From the NCBI RefSeq assembly GCF_009812055.1, contig NZ_WQNH01000033.1, positions 1-53,990 on the forward strand: DNA of 53,990 nt. Direction: 5' to 3'. The notes below the pieces were generated by a model. It did no database searches. It was not told the DNA's origin and was given only the letters and a program-made list of their open reading frames with translations. Below are positions 26,938 to 37,421 of the stretch, piece after piece. Numbering within the stretch: position 1 is the first letter of the stretch; every line of letters begins with the position of its first letter. The translations under genes and the position numbers were made by a program. Source of the stretch: Chelativorans xinjiangensis (GTDB taxonomy: Bacteria; Pseudomonadota; Alphaproteobacteria; Rhizobiales; Rhizobiaceae).

Positions 26938-26957
26938 TGCCCGTCGGAACTAAGGCG

Positions 26958-27257
26958 TGTTGAGATTCATGAGGCGCGGAGTGGGCGGAAAGCCCCCTCT
27001 CTTGCGATTTCTAACACTTAGCTTCCGCTTCGCTCCAGCTAAGATGTTGAAATCGCTTTCTCCCCCGCCAAGGGGGAGATAACGCCGACATCGCCGCTCC
27101 TGCCAGCCGCAAAGGTCAGCGATTTGCAGCCAGGACGGCGTCGTCCCTATCTCCCCCTTGGCGGGGGAGAAAGCAAATTCTTGGGCTTAGCAAAGCTAAG
27201 TCCTTAGAATTTGCAAGAGAGGGGGCTATCGCCACAGCTATATCCTGAATCTCAACA
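26958..27257. mobile_element. 300-bp foldback MITE-like element
   Basis: Perfect 12-bp terminal inverted repeats TGTTGAGATTCA (26958-26969) and TGAATCTCAACA (27246-27257). Long internal arms also pair: AGCCCCCTCTCTTGC...CTAACACTTAGC with GCTAAGTCCTTAG...GCAAGAGAGGGGGCT, and CTCCCCCGCCAAGGGGGAGAT with its mirror. No ORF and no clear target-site duplication. Confidence 0.75.
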
Positions 27258-27262
27258 GTCCC

Positions 27263-27366
27263 CAGAGCAACTCCAGGAAAAGTGGAAACCGCTTTTCGGT
27301 CCGGAATTGCGGCAAACAAGGGGCTAGACCACTTCATCGATTCCATGAATCGATGAAGTGGTCTAG
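27263..27366 (+). repeat. RIME-like repeat, copy 3, at the marC 3' end
   Basis: AGAGCAACTCCAGGAAAAGT...CCGGAATTGC, then CTAGACCACTTCATCG/CGATGAAGTGGTCTAG, a 16-bp stem. Its terminal CTAG (27363-27366) supplies the marC stop codon (TAG on the minus strand at 27363-27365). It faces copy 4 in inverted orientation across marC. Confidence 0.85.
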
Positions 27367-27995
27367 CCGGCGGCGAAGAGCGCCTTGGCGCCGTCGGAGA
27401 CGAACTGCACGGCCAGTGCCGCCAGGAGCACGCCGAGCAGGCGGGTGAGGATCGAGCGGCCGGTCTCGCCCAGAAAGCCGTCGATGCGTTCGGCGAGCAC
27501 GAAGACGGCGTAGGTGATGGCGATCACCACGACGAGGATTGCCACCAGCGCCGCCTGCCCCAGCGGGCCGGCGAAGCTGCCGGACAGAAGCACCGACGCC
27601 GAGATGGCGCCCGGCCCGGCGATCAGCGGGATCGCCAGCGGAAAGGCGGCGATGTTGTGGATCATGTCGCGCGTGACCGCCCGTTGCGCGCTTTTCTCGT
27701 GCCGCTCCTGGCGGCGCTCGAAGATCATCTCGAAGGCGATGTAGAACAGGAGCAGGCCGCCGGCGACGCGGAATGCCGGCAGCGTGATGCCGAGCGCCGT
27801 CAGGATAACGCTGCCGACGACGGCGAAAAGGATGAGAACGCCAAGCGCGACAAGGCTGGCGCGCACCGCGACCTGGTTGCGCTCGGCGCGGTTCATGCCC
27901 GCCGTCACGGCCAGGAACAGCGGCGCCAGCCCGGCCGGGTCCACCGTCACCAGGAGCGTGACGAAGGCGTTCAGCAGCGCGTCGAACGGCGGCAT
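27363..27995 (-). CDS. MarC-family integral membrane protein
   Basis: A 210-residue membrane protein with six hydrophobic segments and the UPF0056/MarC motifs TLLVTVDPAGLAPLFLAVT, AGGLLLFYIAFEMIFERR and AAFPLAIPLIAGPGAISASV. The family resembles transporters, but the proposed role of MarC in antibiotic resistance was not confirmed in E. coli. Start ATG 27995 has AAGGGGAAA upstream. The stop codon lies inside repeat copy 3, and repeat copy 4 begins 24 bases upstream of the start, so the native 3' end may have been altered by repeat insertion. Confidence 0.9.
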   Translation of the reverse strand: MPPFDALLNAFVTLLVTVDPAGLAPLFLAVTAGMNRAERNQVAVRASLVALGVLILFAVVGSVILTALGITLPAFRVAGGLLLFYIAFEMIFERRQERHEKSAQRAVTRDMIHNIAAFPLAIPLIAGPGAISASVLLSGSFAGPLGQAALVAILVVVIAITYAVFVLAERIDGFLGETGRSILTRLLGVLLAALAVQFVSDGAKALFAAG

Positions 27996-28018
27996 GGCTT
28001 TCCCCTTGTGGCCCGGCA

Positions 28019-28122
28019 CTAGACCAGGTCATCGTTTCATGGAATCGATGACCTGTTCCAACTCTTTGTTTTGTCGCAATTCCGGACGGAAAACCGGCTT
28101 CCACTTTTCCTGGAATTGCTCT
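28019..28122 (-). repeat. RIME-like repeat, copy 4, upstream of marC
   Basis: Reverse orientation: on the minus strand AGAGCAATTCCAGGAAAAGT...TCCGGAATTGCGAC, then AGGTCATCG/CGATGACCT ending CTAG. Compared with copy 3 (ACTTCATCG/CGATGAAGT) both sides of the stem changed together, so base pairing is conserved. Confidence 0.85.
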
Positions 28123-28551
28123 GGCCGAATCGGCCACGATAGTGGCACATCGCGCGCCGGAATCCTTTATCGAGTCGGCGGGATGGTGCTGCGGATGTGG
28201 CATCTCGGTGAATTGGCCGGAGGCCGATTTCGCGGATGGCGCTCCCTGGCCGTGGATCCCCGGATCAAGGAGCGAAGACTGTCTTGGAGGGCAGGCGGTC
28301 TATCGCGGGCCGGCAATCGAACGCGGGCCCAACCGGTGCGCGATACCGCTTCTCCACGCATCCGCCGATGCATCCGGCCTCGCCAAATGTGGCCGTTCCG
28401 CGGCCGTTCATGCCGCACGTGCGAACAAAAGCGCTATCTTCTTGAAATTTCGCGCCATTTCCATCGTGAATATCGCCCGTTCTCATTGGAGAATCGGCGC
28501 TGCTTCCTATATAAGGAAGGGAATGATTCTCATAGCTGAATGTGACCTGAT
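28123..28551. other. Gap upstream of gyrA
   Basis: About 430 bases with no supported gene. It presumably carries the gyrA promoter. CTTCCT-ATATA-AGGAAG (28503-28519) is a palindrome 33 bases before the gyrA start and could be an operator or leader hairpin. Other frames look like shadows. Confidence 0.45.
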
Positions 28552-31323
<2,772 letters not shown>

Positions 31324-31369
31324 GCGCGCCCTATGGCCATGACGTGCGGCGCGGCCTAGACTGCGCCCC

Positions 31370-31756
31370 ATGCAGGTCCATACGCTTGATCACCTCGTGC
31401 TCACTGTCACGGATGTGGCGGCGACATGCCGGTTCTACGAAGGCGTGCTGGGGATGGAGCCGCGCGAGGAGCGGCCAGGCAAATGGTCGCTGCACTTCGG
31501 CGCCCACAAGATCAGCCTGCAGGATGCGCGCGCCGCGCCGGGCATCGCGCGCAGCACGGTCCCCGGAAGCGGCAATTTCTGTCTGCTGACGGACATGCCG
31601 ATGGCGGCGGTCGTTGCGCATCTCGCTCGTGAAAGGGTGGAGATCGTGGCAGGCCCCGGCGAGCGCCAAGGCGCCACCGGCCCCCTCATGTCGGTTTACT
31701 TCAGGGATACGGACGGCAATCTGGTGGAGGTCAGCAATCGGCTTTCAGCCGGCTGA
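31370..31756 (+). CDS. VOC-superfamily protein (glyoxalase/FosX-like fold)
   Basis: A 128-residue protein with two beta-alpha-beta-beta-beta modules. Metal ligands are suggested by LDHLVLTV (His), WSLHFGAHKISLQD (His) and FRDTDGNLVEVSN (Glu). The pattern FYEGVLGMEPREE...VYFRDTDGNLVEVS is common in small VOC enzymes, including glyoxalase-like, dioxygenase-like and thiol-transferase types, so substrate cannot be assigned. It begins 46 bases after gyrA and may be co-transcribed. Confidence 0.85.
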   Translation: MQVHTLDHLVLTVTDVAATCRFYEGVLGMEPREERPGKWSLHFGAHKISLQDARAAPGIARSTVPGSGNFCLLTDMPMAAVVAHLARERVEIVAGPGERQGATGPLMSVYFRDTDGNLVEVSNRLSAG

Positions 31757-31783
31757 AGCAGCGCTATATCCGTCTTTCCGATG

Positions 31784-31918
31784 TCACCAGCGATAACCGG
31801 TTCGATCGGACCTGATCCGGTTCTCCACCCTTACGCGCTGCGCTTCCTGGTGAAGGCCGAACGCGGTGGCGATCAGCATGGCAAGGGTCATTGCGGCTGC
31901 GAGCGTGAAGATCAGCAT
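31784..31918 (-). CDS. 44-residue single-pass membrane protein
   Basis: ATG 31918 to TGA 31784 on the minus strand. A near-perfect AAGGAGG lies seven bases upstream. Residues 1-21 (MLIFTLAAAMTLAMLIATAF plus Gly) form one membrane span, followed by a basic, charged tail (QEAQRVRVENRIRSDRTG). It lies between and opposite to its neighbours, convergent with the VOC gene and divergent from the LysE gene. Small proteins of this design regulate transporters or sensor kinases, but no partner can be named. Confidence 0.65.
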   Translation of the reverse strand: MLIFTLAAAMTLAMLIATAFGLHQEAQRVRVENRIRSDRTGYRW

Positions 31919-32149
31919 CGGTCTGCCTCCTTGGCACTATAACGGGCGATGGCTCGTTTCTGTTCCGCTGCAGCCCCGCCCGGACGGTTGCCACATTGAC
32001 GGACGGGACGCGAACGGGGGCTGAATGTGCCGTTCAGATTCCGTTCATGTGGGGATTCAGCTTGGAAGGCTGAATGCCAACCGCAGGCTACAACTTGCCT
32101 TTATCGTCCGTCTGTGGCTTCGTTCACACATTGCCACGAGGACTGCTCC

Positions 32150-32761
32150 ATGCCGGACCATGCCGCTCTCATCTCCTATATCGTCGCCTGCTTCGTCATC
32201 GTCATCGTGCCGGGGCCGTCGGTGACGGTCATCATCGCCAATTCGCTGCGCCATGGCGCGCGCGCCGGGCTGCTCAACGTGCTCGGCACGCAGGTCGGTC
32301 TCGTGCTCATGATCGGCGTTTTGGCCTTCGGTCTGGCGGCGATCGTCGGCGCCATGGGCAGCGTCTTCGAGGTCCTGCGCCTGATCGGCGCGGCTTATCT
32401 CATCTGGCTCGGGATCCGCATGTGGCGCTCGGACGGCTCGCTCGGCGGCGCGGACACGGTGCCGGTGGGCCGCTCCTTCGTGCTGCAGGGTTTCGTCGTC
32501 ATCTGGTCGAACCCCAAGGCGTTGCTCTTCTTCGGCGCCTTCATTCCCCAGTTCGTCAATCCGGCGGGCAATCCGGTGTGGCAGACCATGGTTCTCGGCG
32601 CGATCTTCATGGCGGTCGCCACGGTGAGCGATTCGCTATACGCGTTCGCCGCCAGCGGTGCGGGCGCGCGGCTGACAAGGGCGCGGGTGAAGCTTGTCGA
32701 GCGCATCTCCGGCACCTGCCTCATCGGCGGCGGCCTGTGGCTGGCGCTGTCGCGCCGGTGA
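32150..32761 (+). CDS. LysE/RhtB-family amino-acid exporter
   Basis: A 203-residue membrane protein with six hydrophobic segments. Family motifs: IVIVPGPSVTVIIANSLRHG at the N-terminus, LIGAAYLIWLGIRMWR, and GFVVIWSNPKALLFFGAFIP with PQFVNP. Exports amino acids or homoserine-lactone-like compounds; substrate not predictable. Start ATG 32150 matches the family N-terminus; the longer frame from 32027 is non-coding. Confidence 0.93.
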   Translation: MPDHAALISYIVACFVIVIVPGPSVTVIIANSLRHGARAGLLNVLGTQVGLVLMIGVLAFGLAAIVGAMGSVFEVLRLIGAAYLIWLGIRMWRSDGSLGGADTVPVGRSFVLQGFVVIWSNPKALLFFGAFIPQFVNPAGNPVWQTMVLGAIFMAVATVSDSLYAFAASGAGARLTRARVKLVERISGTCLIGGGLWLALSRR

Positions 32762-32824
32762 GGGGCGGTTTGAGGGCATTGGGGCGAATTGCCTTCGCCT
32801 GCAAGGCGCGATAGAAGCTCGGCC

Positions 32825-33325
32825 ATGACGACGCGCACCGCCTTCTACGCCGGCTCCTTCGACCCGCTGACCAACGGCCATCTGGACGTGCTGAAGGGCG
32901 CGCTCACGGTGGCCGACACGGTCATCCTCGGCATCGGCCTGCATCCGGGCAAGACGCCGCTCTTTTCCTATGAGGAGCGCGCCACGCTCATCAGGCGTGC
33001 CGCGGAGGACGAACTGGACGAGGACGGGGCGCGCATCGAGGTCGTCGCCTTCGACAATCTCGTGGTCGACGCGGCGCGCGCCCATGGCGCCTCCATCATG
33101 ATCCGGGGCCTGCGCGACGGCACCGATCTCGACTACGAGATGCAGATGGCCGGCATGAACGAGACCATGGCGCCGGACCTGCAGACCGTGTTCCTGCCGG
33201 CAAGCCCGTCCGTGCGCACCATTACCGCCACACTCGTGCGCCAGATCGCCTCGATGGGCGGCGATATCACGCCCTTCGTTCCGGCCGTCGTCGCGCGCGC
33301 GCTGAAAGCCAAATTCGCCGCCTGA
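32825..33325 (+). CDS. coaD: Phosphopantetheine adenylyltransferase
   Basis: A 166-residue nucleotidyltransferase that makes dephospho-CoA from 4'-phosphopantetheine and ATP, the penultimate step to coenzyme A. The T/HxGH motif is [10 protein letters not shown], and [20 protein letters not shown] and [16 protein letters not shown] are the other conserved blocks. Start ATG 32825. It precedes two cyclophilin genes, and the set continues into queA-tgt, as in many Rhizobiales. Confidence 0.97.
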   Translation: MTTRTAFYAGSFDPLTNGHLDVLKGALTVADTVILGIGLHPGKTPLFSYEERATLIRRAAEDELDEDGARIEVVAFDNLVVDAARAHGASIMIRGLRDGTDLDYEMQMAGMNETMAPDLQTVFLPASPSVRTITATLVRQIASMGGDITPFVPAVVARALKAKFAA

Positions 33326-33352
33326 GCCGAAAAAATCCAGGAGACTATCCTC

Positions 33353-33934
33353 ATGCGCCTTCTTTCCTTCGCAGCACCTTTTTGCCTCGCCGCAGGCCTT
33401 GCGCTCGCCGGCCCCGCCCAGGCGGCGGAGCCGGAAAATACGCTCGTCATCGAGCTCAGCGGCGGCACGGTGGAGATCGCGCTGCGGCCGGATCTTGCCC
33501 CTCAGCACGTGGAGCGCCTCAAGACGCTGGCGCGCGAAGGCGCCTACGACAACGTCGCCTTCCACCGGGTGATCGACGGCTTCATGGCGCAGACCGGCGA
33601 CGTGGAGTTCGGCGACATGGAAGACGGTTTTGATCCGCAGCGTGCCGGTACCGGCGGCTCGGCGCTGCCCGATTTGCCGGCGGAATTCTCCGACGCGCCC
33701 TTCGAGCGCGGAACGGTGGGAATGGCGCGGTCGCAGAACCCGAACTCGGCCAACTCCCAGTTCTTCATCATGTTCGCGCCGGCACCGCACCTTAGCGGCG
33801 GCTACACCGTCGTCGGCCAGGTGGAAACCGGCATGGAACATATCGACCAGATCAAGAAGGGCGATCAGGCCGCGAATGGCGCGGTCGCCGACCCCGACCG
33901 CATGGTGCGCGTCACCGTCGCCGCCGACGAATAG
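33353..33934 (+). CDS. Periplasmic cyclophilin-type peptidyl-prolyl isomerase
   Basis: A 193-residue protein. The signal peptide RLLSFAAPFCLAAGLALAGP with AQAA cleavage sends it to the periplasm. The catalytic domain includes VAFHRVIDGFMAQTGD, GMARSQNPNSANSQFFIMF and GYTVVGQVETGMEHID, all expected for active cyclophilins that fold envelope proteins. It precedes a cytoplasmic paralogue with 29 bases between, so the pair serves two compartments. Confidence 0.93.
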   Translation: MRLLSFAAPFCLAAGLALAGPAQAAEPENTLVIELSGGTVEIALRPDLAPQHVERLKTLAREGAYDNVAFHRVIDGFMAQTGDVEFGDMEDGFDPQRAGTGGSALPDLPAEFSDAPFERGTVGMARSQNPNSANSQFFIMFAPAPHLSGGYTVVGQVETGMEHIDQIKKGDQAANGAVADPDRMVRVTVAADE

Positions 33935-33963
33935 GAAAGGCGAATAGGAAAGGAATGTCTCCG

Positions 33964-34437
33964 ATGGCCGAGATCAAGAACCCGGAAAACACGATCGTCA
34001 TGGAAACCACCAAGGGCAGGGTGGTGATCGAACTCATGCCCGGCGTCGCGCCGGCCCATGTGGAGCGCATCAAGGAGCTGACGCGCGACGGCTTTTACGA
34101 CGGCGTCGTCTTCCACCGCGTCATCGAAGGTTTCATGGCGCAGACGGGCGACCCGACGGGCACCGGCATGGGCGGTTCGGAAAAGCCGGATCTTGCGGCC
34201 GAATTCTCCAACACGGCGCACGAGCGCGGCACCTGCTCCATGGCGCGGTCGCAGAACCCCAACTCGGCCAACTCGCAGTTCTTCATCTGCTTCGACCGGG
34301 CGCCATGGCTCGACCGGCAATATTCGGTCTGGGGCCAGGTGATCGAGGGCATGGAAAGCATCGACGGCCTGAAGCGCGGCGAGCCGGTGCGCGAGCCCGA
34401 TTCGATCGTTTCCATGAAGATGGCGGCGGATATATGA
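33964..34437 (+). CDS. ppiB: Cytoplasmic cyclophilin-type peptidyl-prolyl isomerase
   Basis: A 157-residue cyclophilin without signal peptide: VVFHRVIEGFMAQTGDPTGT, SMARSQNPNSANSQFFICFD, VWGQVIEGMESIDGLKRG. ATG 33964 is preferred because AGGAAAGGA sits about nine bases upstream; ATG 33955 would put the site too close. The stop codon TGA (34435-34437) is followed at once by heptamer-repeat element R1, which separates it from queA. Confidence 0.92.
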   Translation: MAEIKNPENTIVMETTKGRVVIELMPGVAPAHVERIKELTRDGFYDGVVFHRVIEGFMAQTGDPTGTGMGGSEKPDLAAEFSNTAHERGTCSMARSQNPNSANSQFFICFDRAPWLDRQYSVWGQVIEGMESIDGLKRGEPVREPDSIVSMKMAADI

Positions 34438-34552
34438 TGGAGTGAGTAGAGAGTAGTGAGATAGTGAGTAGTGAAGTCTTCGCTACTCGCTACTCGCTAC
34501 TCGCTACTCGCTACTCGCTACTCACTATTCACTACTCGCTACTCACTCACCC
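34438..34552. mobile_element. Heptamer inverted-repeat element R1 (no ORF)
   Basis: Left arm is GTGAGTA-type heptamers (34442-34476 region). The right arm begins about 34480: about six units of CGCTACT, then CACTATT, CACTACT, CGCTACT, CACTCAC. Centre GTAGTGAAG-t-CTTCGCTAC folds back. The element fills the entire gap from the ppiB stop to the queA start. The variant TATT heptamer is shared with R2 and R3, so these are copies of one element, not independent microsatellites. Confidence 0.8.
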
Positions 34553-35629
34553 ATGCGTGTCGACCTCTTCGACTTCGAGCTGCCGGAAGACCGGATCGCG
34601 CTGAGGCCCGTAAGCCCGCGCGATTCCGCGCGGCTGCTCGTGGTGCGGCCGGACGAGGCTCTCGAAGACCGCATCGTGCGCGACCTGCCGCAGCTCTTGC
34701 GGGCGGGCGATGCGCTGGTCTTCAACGACACCAAGGTGATCCCCGCGCGGCTCTCTGGCCTGCGAAGGCGCGGCGAGGCCGTGGCGCATGTCGAGGCGAC
34801 GCTGCACATGCGCACCGGCCCCGACCGCTGGAAGGCGTTTTTGAAGCCGGCCAAGCGGGTGGCGGTGGGCGAGCGCATCCAGTTCGGCCATGACGGCGAA
34901 AGCTGTTTTCTGGGAACGCTCGAAGCGAGCGTTGCCGAGAAAGGCGAGGGCGGCGAGGCGCTGCTGGTCTTCGACCTCTCCGGCCCCGTGCTCGACGAGG
35001 CGATTGCCGCTGCCGGTCATATGCCGCTGCCGCCCTATATCGCCTCGAAGCGGCCGGACGACGAGCGCGACCAGGCGGACTACCAGACCATCTATGCCCG
35101 GGAGGAGGGGGCCGTCGCAGCCCCTACCGCCGGCCTCCACTTCACGCCCGGACTGTTCGCCGCACTCGATGCTGCCGGCATCGAGCGCCATTTCGTGACG
35201 CTGCATGTGGGCGCCGGCACTTTCCTGCCCGTCAAGGCGGACGACACGGCGGCGCACAAGATGCACGCGGAGCGGGGCGAGGTGGATGCCGGGACCGCCG
35301 AAGCCCTCAACGCCGTGCGGGCGCGGGGCGGGCGCATCGTCTCGGTCGGCACGACGTCGCTCAGGCTCCTCGAAAGCGCGGCGATGGGGAGCGGCGAGAT
35401 TGCCGCCTGGTCCGGTAAGACCGATATCTTCATCGTGCCCGGCTACCGGTTCCGCGCCGTCGACGCCCTGATGACCAATTTCCACCTGCCGCGCTCGACG
35501 CTCTTCATGCTGGTCTCGGCCTTCAGCGGGCTTGAGGCGATGAAAGAGGCCTACCGCCACGCCATCGAACGCGGCTATCGTTTTTACTCCTATGGCGATG
35601 CCTGCCTGCTTTTCAGGAAGGAGGAATGA
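34553..35629 (+). CDS. queA: S-adenosylmethionine:tRNA ribosyltransferase-isomerase
   Basis: A 358-residue enzyme converting preQ1-tRNA to epoxyqueuosine-tRNA using SAM as ribosyl donor. [20 protein letters not shown] opens as in the family. Further blocks are [39 protein letters not shown]-like [17 protein letters not shown] and [17 protein letters not shown]. Full length. It starts right after element R1. Its stop region overlaps the next small gene, followed by tgt, so the queuosine genes are one operon. Confidence 0.97.
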   Translation: MRVDLFDFELPEDRIALRPVSPRDSARLLVVRPDEALEDRIVRDLPQLLRAGDALVFNDTKVIPARLSGLRRRGEAVAHVEATLHMRTGPDRWKAFLKPAKRVAVGERIQFGHDGESCFLGTLEASVAEKGEGGEALLVFDLSGPVLDEAIAAAGHMPLPPYIASKRPDDERDQADYQTIYAREEGAVAAPTAGLHFTPGLFAALDAAGIERHFVTLHVGAGTFLPVKADDTAAHKMHAERGEVDAGTAEALNAVRARGGRIVSVGTTSLRLLESAAMGSGEIAAWSGKTDIFIVPGYRFRAVDALMTNFHLPRSTLFMLVSAFSGLEAMKEAYRHAIERGYRFYSYGDACLLFRKEE

Positions 35630-35631
35630 CG

Positions 35632-35901
35632 ATGGACGACGACCTTGCGACCATGGACCGCGATGCGCTGATCGCCGAAGTCAAGAAGCTGCGTGCCGCC
35701 ATCCGCGAGCACCGCGACGCGACGGGCCATGCCCTGTGCTGGCACCATCCCGCCATGTGGGCCCTGCTGCCGGAGAAGACCGCGCCGTCGATCGCCGTGC
35801 CGCCGTGGCCGAAATTCCTGCGCGGCTGTATCCGCTACCGCAGCTCGCTCGACGAGCAGGCGGCGGGCGCGCCGGTCCACGACAAGGAATACGATGACTG
35901 A
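35632..35901 (+). CDS. Conserved hypothetical protein between queA and tgt
   Basis: An 89-residue protein. A helical N-terminus ([20 protein letters not shown]) is followed by a Trp/Pro/His-rich segment ([20 protein letters not shown], then [19 protein letters not shown]). ATG 35632 is preferred because GGAAGGAGGA lies about six bases upstream; ATG 35626 overlaps the queA stop. Its end overlaps tgt by eight bases. Tight coupling inside a queuosine operon hints at a linked role, but no domain is recognised. Confidence 0.75.
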   Translation: MDDDLATMDRDALIAEVKKLRAAIREHRDATGHALCWHHPAMWALLPEKTAPSIAVPPWPKFLRGCIRYRSSLDEQAAGAPVHDKEYDD

Positions 35902-37024
35902 AGAATTCGGGTTCCGGATCCTCGCCACGGACGGCCCGGCCAGGTGCGGCGAGATTACCATGCCGCGGGGGCTCGTGCGCACGCCGGCCTTCATGCCGGT
36001 CGGCACGGCGGGCACGGTCAAGGCCATGTATATGGACCAGGTGCGGGCGGTGGGCACCGATATCGTCCTCGGCAACACCTACCATCTGATGCTGCGGCCG
36101 GGGGCCGAGCGCGTGGCGCGCCTTGGCGGCCTGCATGAATTTGCCCGCTGGCCGCATCCGATCCTCACCGATTCGGGCGGCTTCCAGGTCATGTCGCTGG
36201 CCGCGCTCAGGAAGATCAGGGAGGAGGGCGTGACGTTCCGCTCCCATGTGGACGGGCAGGTCTACGAGATGTCGCCGGAGCGCTCCATCGAAATCCAGGG
36301 CCTGCTCGACGCCGACATCCAGATGCAGCTCGACGAGTGCGTGCGCCTGCCGGCGCCCCGCCAGGATGTCGAGCGGGCGATGGAGCTGTCGCTGCGCTGG
36401 GCCGAGCGCTGCAAGGAAGCCTTCGGCGACCAGCCGGGCAAGGCCATGTTCGGCATCGTCCAGGGCGGTATCGATCCCGATCTTCGCGCGCGCTCGGCAG
36501 CCGTGCTCTCGGCCATGGACCTGAAGGGCTATGCCGTCGGCGGCCTTGCCGTCGGCGAGCCGCAGGAGGTGATGCTCGAGGTGCTGGAGGCGACATGCCC
36601 GGCGCTGTCGGCGGAAAAGCCGCGCTACCTGATGGGAGTGGGCACGCCGGACGATATCCTGAAGTCCGTCGCACGCGGCATCGACATGTTCGATTGCGTG
36701 ATGCCGACGAGGGCCGGCCGCCACGGCCTTGCCTATACGAGGCGCGGCAAGATCAGCCTGAAGAACGCCCGCCACGCCGAGGACCCCCGGCCGCTGGACG
36801 AGGAGAGCGACTGCCCCGCCGCCCGCGACTACTCCCGCGCCTACCTGCATCACCTGGTGAAGTCGGGCGAGGCGCTCGGCGCGATGCTGCTCACCTGGAA
36901 CAACCTTGCCTACTACCAGGGCCTGATGGCGGATATCCGCGCGGCGATCGAAGCCGGGCGGCTGGCCGAGCGGGCTGCCGGGATGCGGGAAGAATGGGCG
37001 CGGGGGGATCTGCCGGCGCGGTAG
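35894..37024 (+). CDS. tgt: tRNA-guanine transglycosylase
   Basis: A 376-residue enzyme that swaps guanine-34 for preQ1 in GUN-anticodon tRNAs. The catalytic Asp residues are in [11 protein letters not shown] and [13 protein letters not shown]; substrate loops [11 protein letters not shown] and [19 protein letters not shown] are present. The zinc site, C-x-C-x2-C plus His in E. coli, here reads [21 protein letters not shown]: two of the three cysteines are Ser and Ala. I recall similar changes in other rhizobial Tgt. Start ATG 35894. Confidence 0.95.
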   Translation: MTEEFGFRILATDGPARCGEITMPRGLVRTPAFMPVGTAGTVKAMYMDQVRAVGTDIVLGNTYHLMLRPGAERVARLGGLHEFARWPHPILTDSGGFQVMSLAALRKIREEGVTFRSHVDGQVYEMSPERSIEIQGLLDADIQMQLDECVRLPAPRQDVERAMELSLRWAERCKEAFGDQPGKAMFGIVQGGIDPDLRARSAAVLSAMDLKGYAVGGLAVGEPQEVMLEVLEATCPALSAEKPRYLMGVGTPDDILKSVARGIDMFDCVMPTRAGRHGLAYTRRGKISLKNARHAEDPRPLDEESDCPAARDYSRAYLHHLVKSGEALGAMLLTWNNLAYYQGLMADIRAAIEAGRLAERAAGMREEWARGDLPAR

Positions 37025-37421
37025 GTGTGTGGGCGCGCCAAAGGGAGATGCCGGCACCCCTTCGCGCCCCCCTCTGTCCTGCCGGACATCTCCCCCGCGA
37101 GGGGGGAGATTGCGCCGGCCGCTTTGCCCGCGCCTTTTTTGCAACGCGGACGATTTGGCGAAGTCATCCATGACAGCCAATCTCCCCCCTTGCGGGGGAG
37201 ATGTCCGGCAGGACAGAGGGGGGCGCGACAATGCGCCGGCATTTTCATTTGGCCGGCGCCCCCGCACTCTGCCCATTTCGCAGGCAGAACCGTGCGATCG
37301 CGTGTAGAAATCGCGGGCAGAATGGTCGCCGAACGGGCATTCGCATGTAACTCATAGAAATAGCTTGCGTTTCGGATGCAGGCTGGCTGAAATGCTTTTC
37401 AGGAAGGAGCATTTCTTGGCC
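37025..37421. other. Gap between tgt and the ATP-grasp gene
   Basis: Mostly occupied by the foldback element at 37031-37262. The last 160 bases must hold the promoter for the ATP-grasp operon, and AGGAAGGAG (37401-37409) is its ribosome site. No gene seen. Confidence 0.5.
37031..37262. mobile_element. About 230-bp foldback MITE-like element
   Basis: Arms of about 65 bases (37048-37112 and 37178-37242): ATGCCGGCACCCC...GGACATCTCCCCCGCGAGG with its mirror ...CTTGCGGGGGAGATGTCC...GCGCCGGCAT. Weaker pairing continues outward to 37031/37262. CTCCCCCGCnAGGGGGGAGAT cores link it to the element at 26958-27257. Non-coding. Confidence 0.75.

Noticed and set aside
27363-28122. Composite transposon with marC as cargo
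   Set aside because: The flanking repeats are short non-coding RIME-like elements found elsewhere in the window, and no transposase is present.
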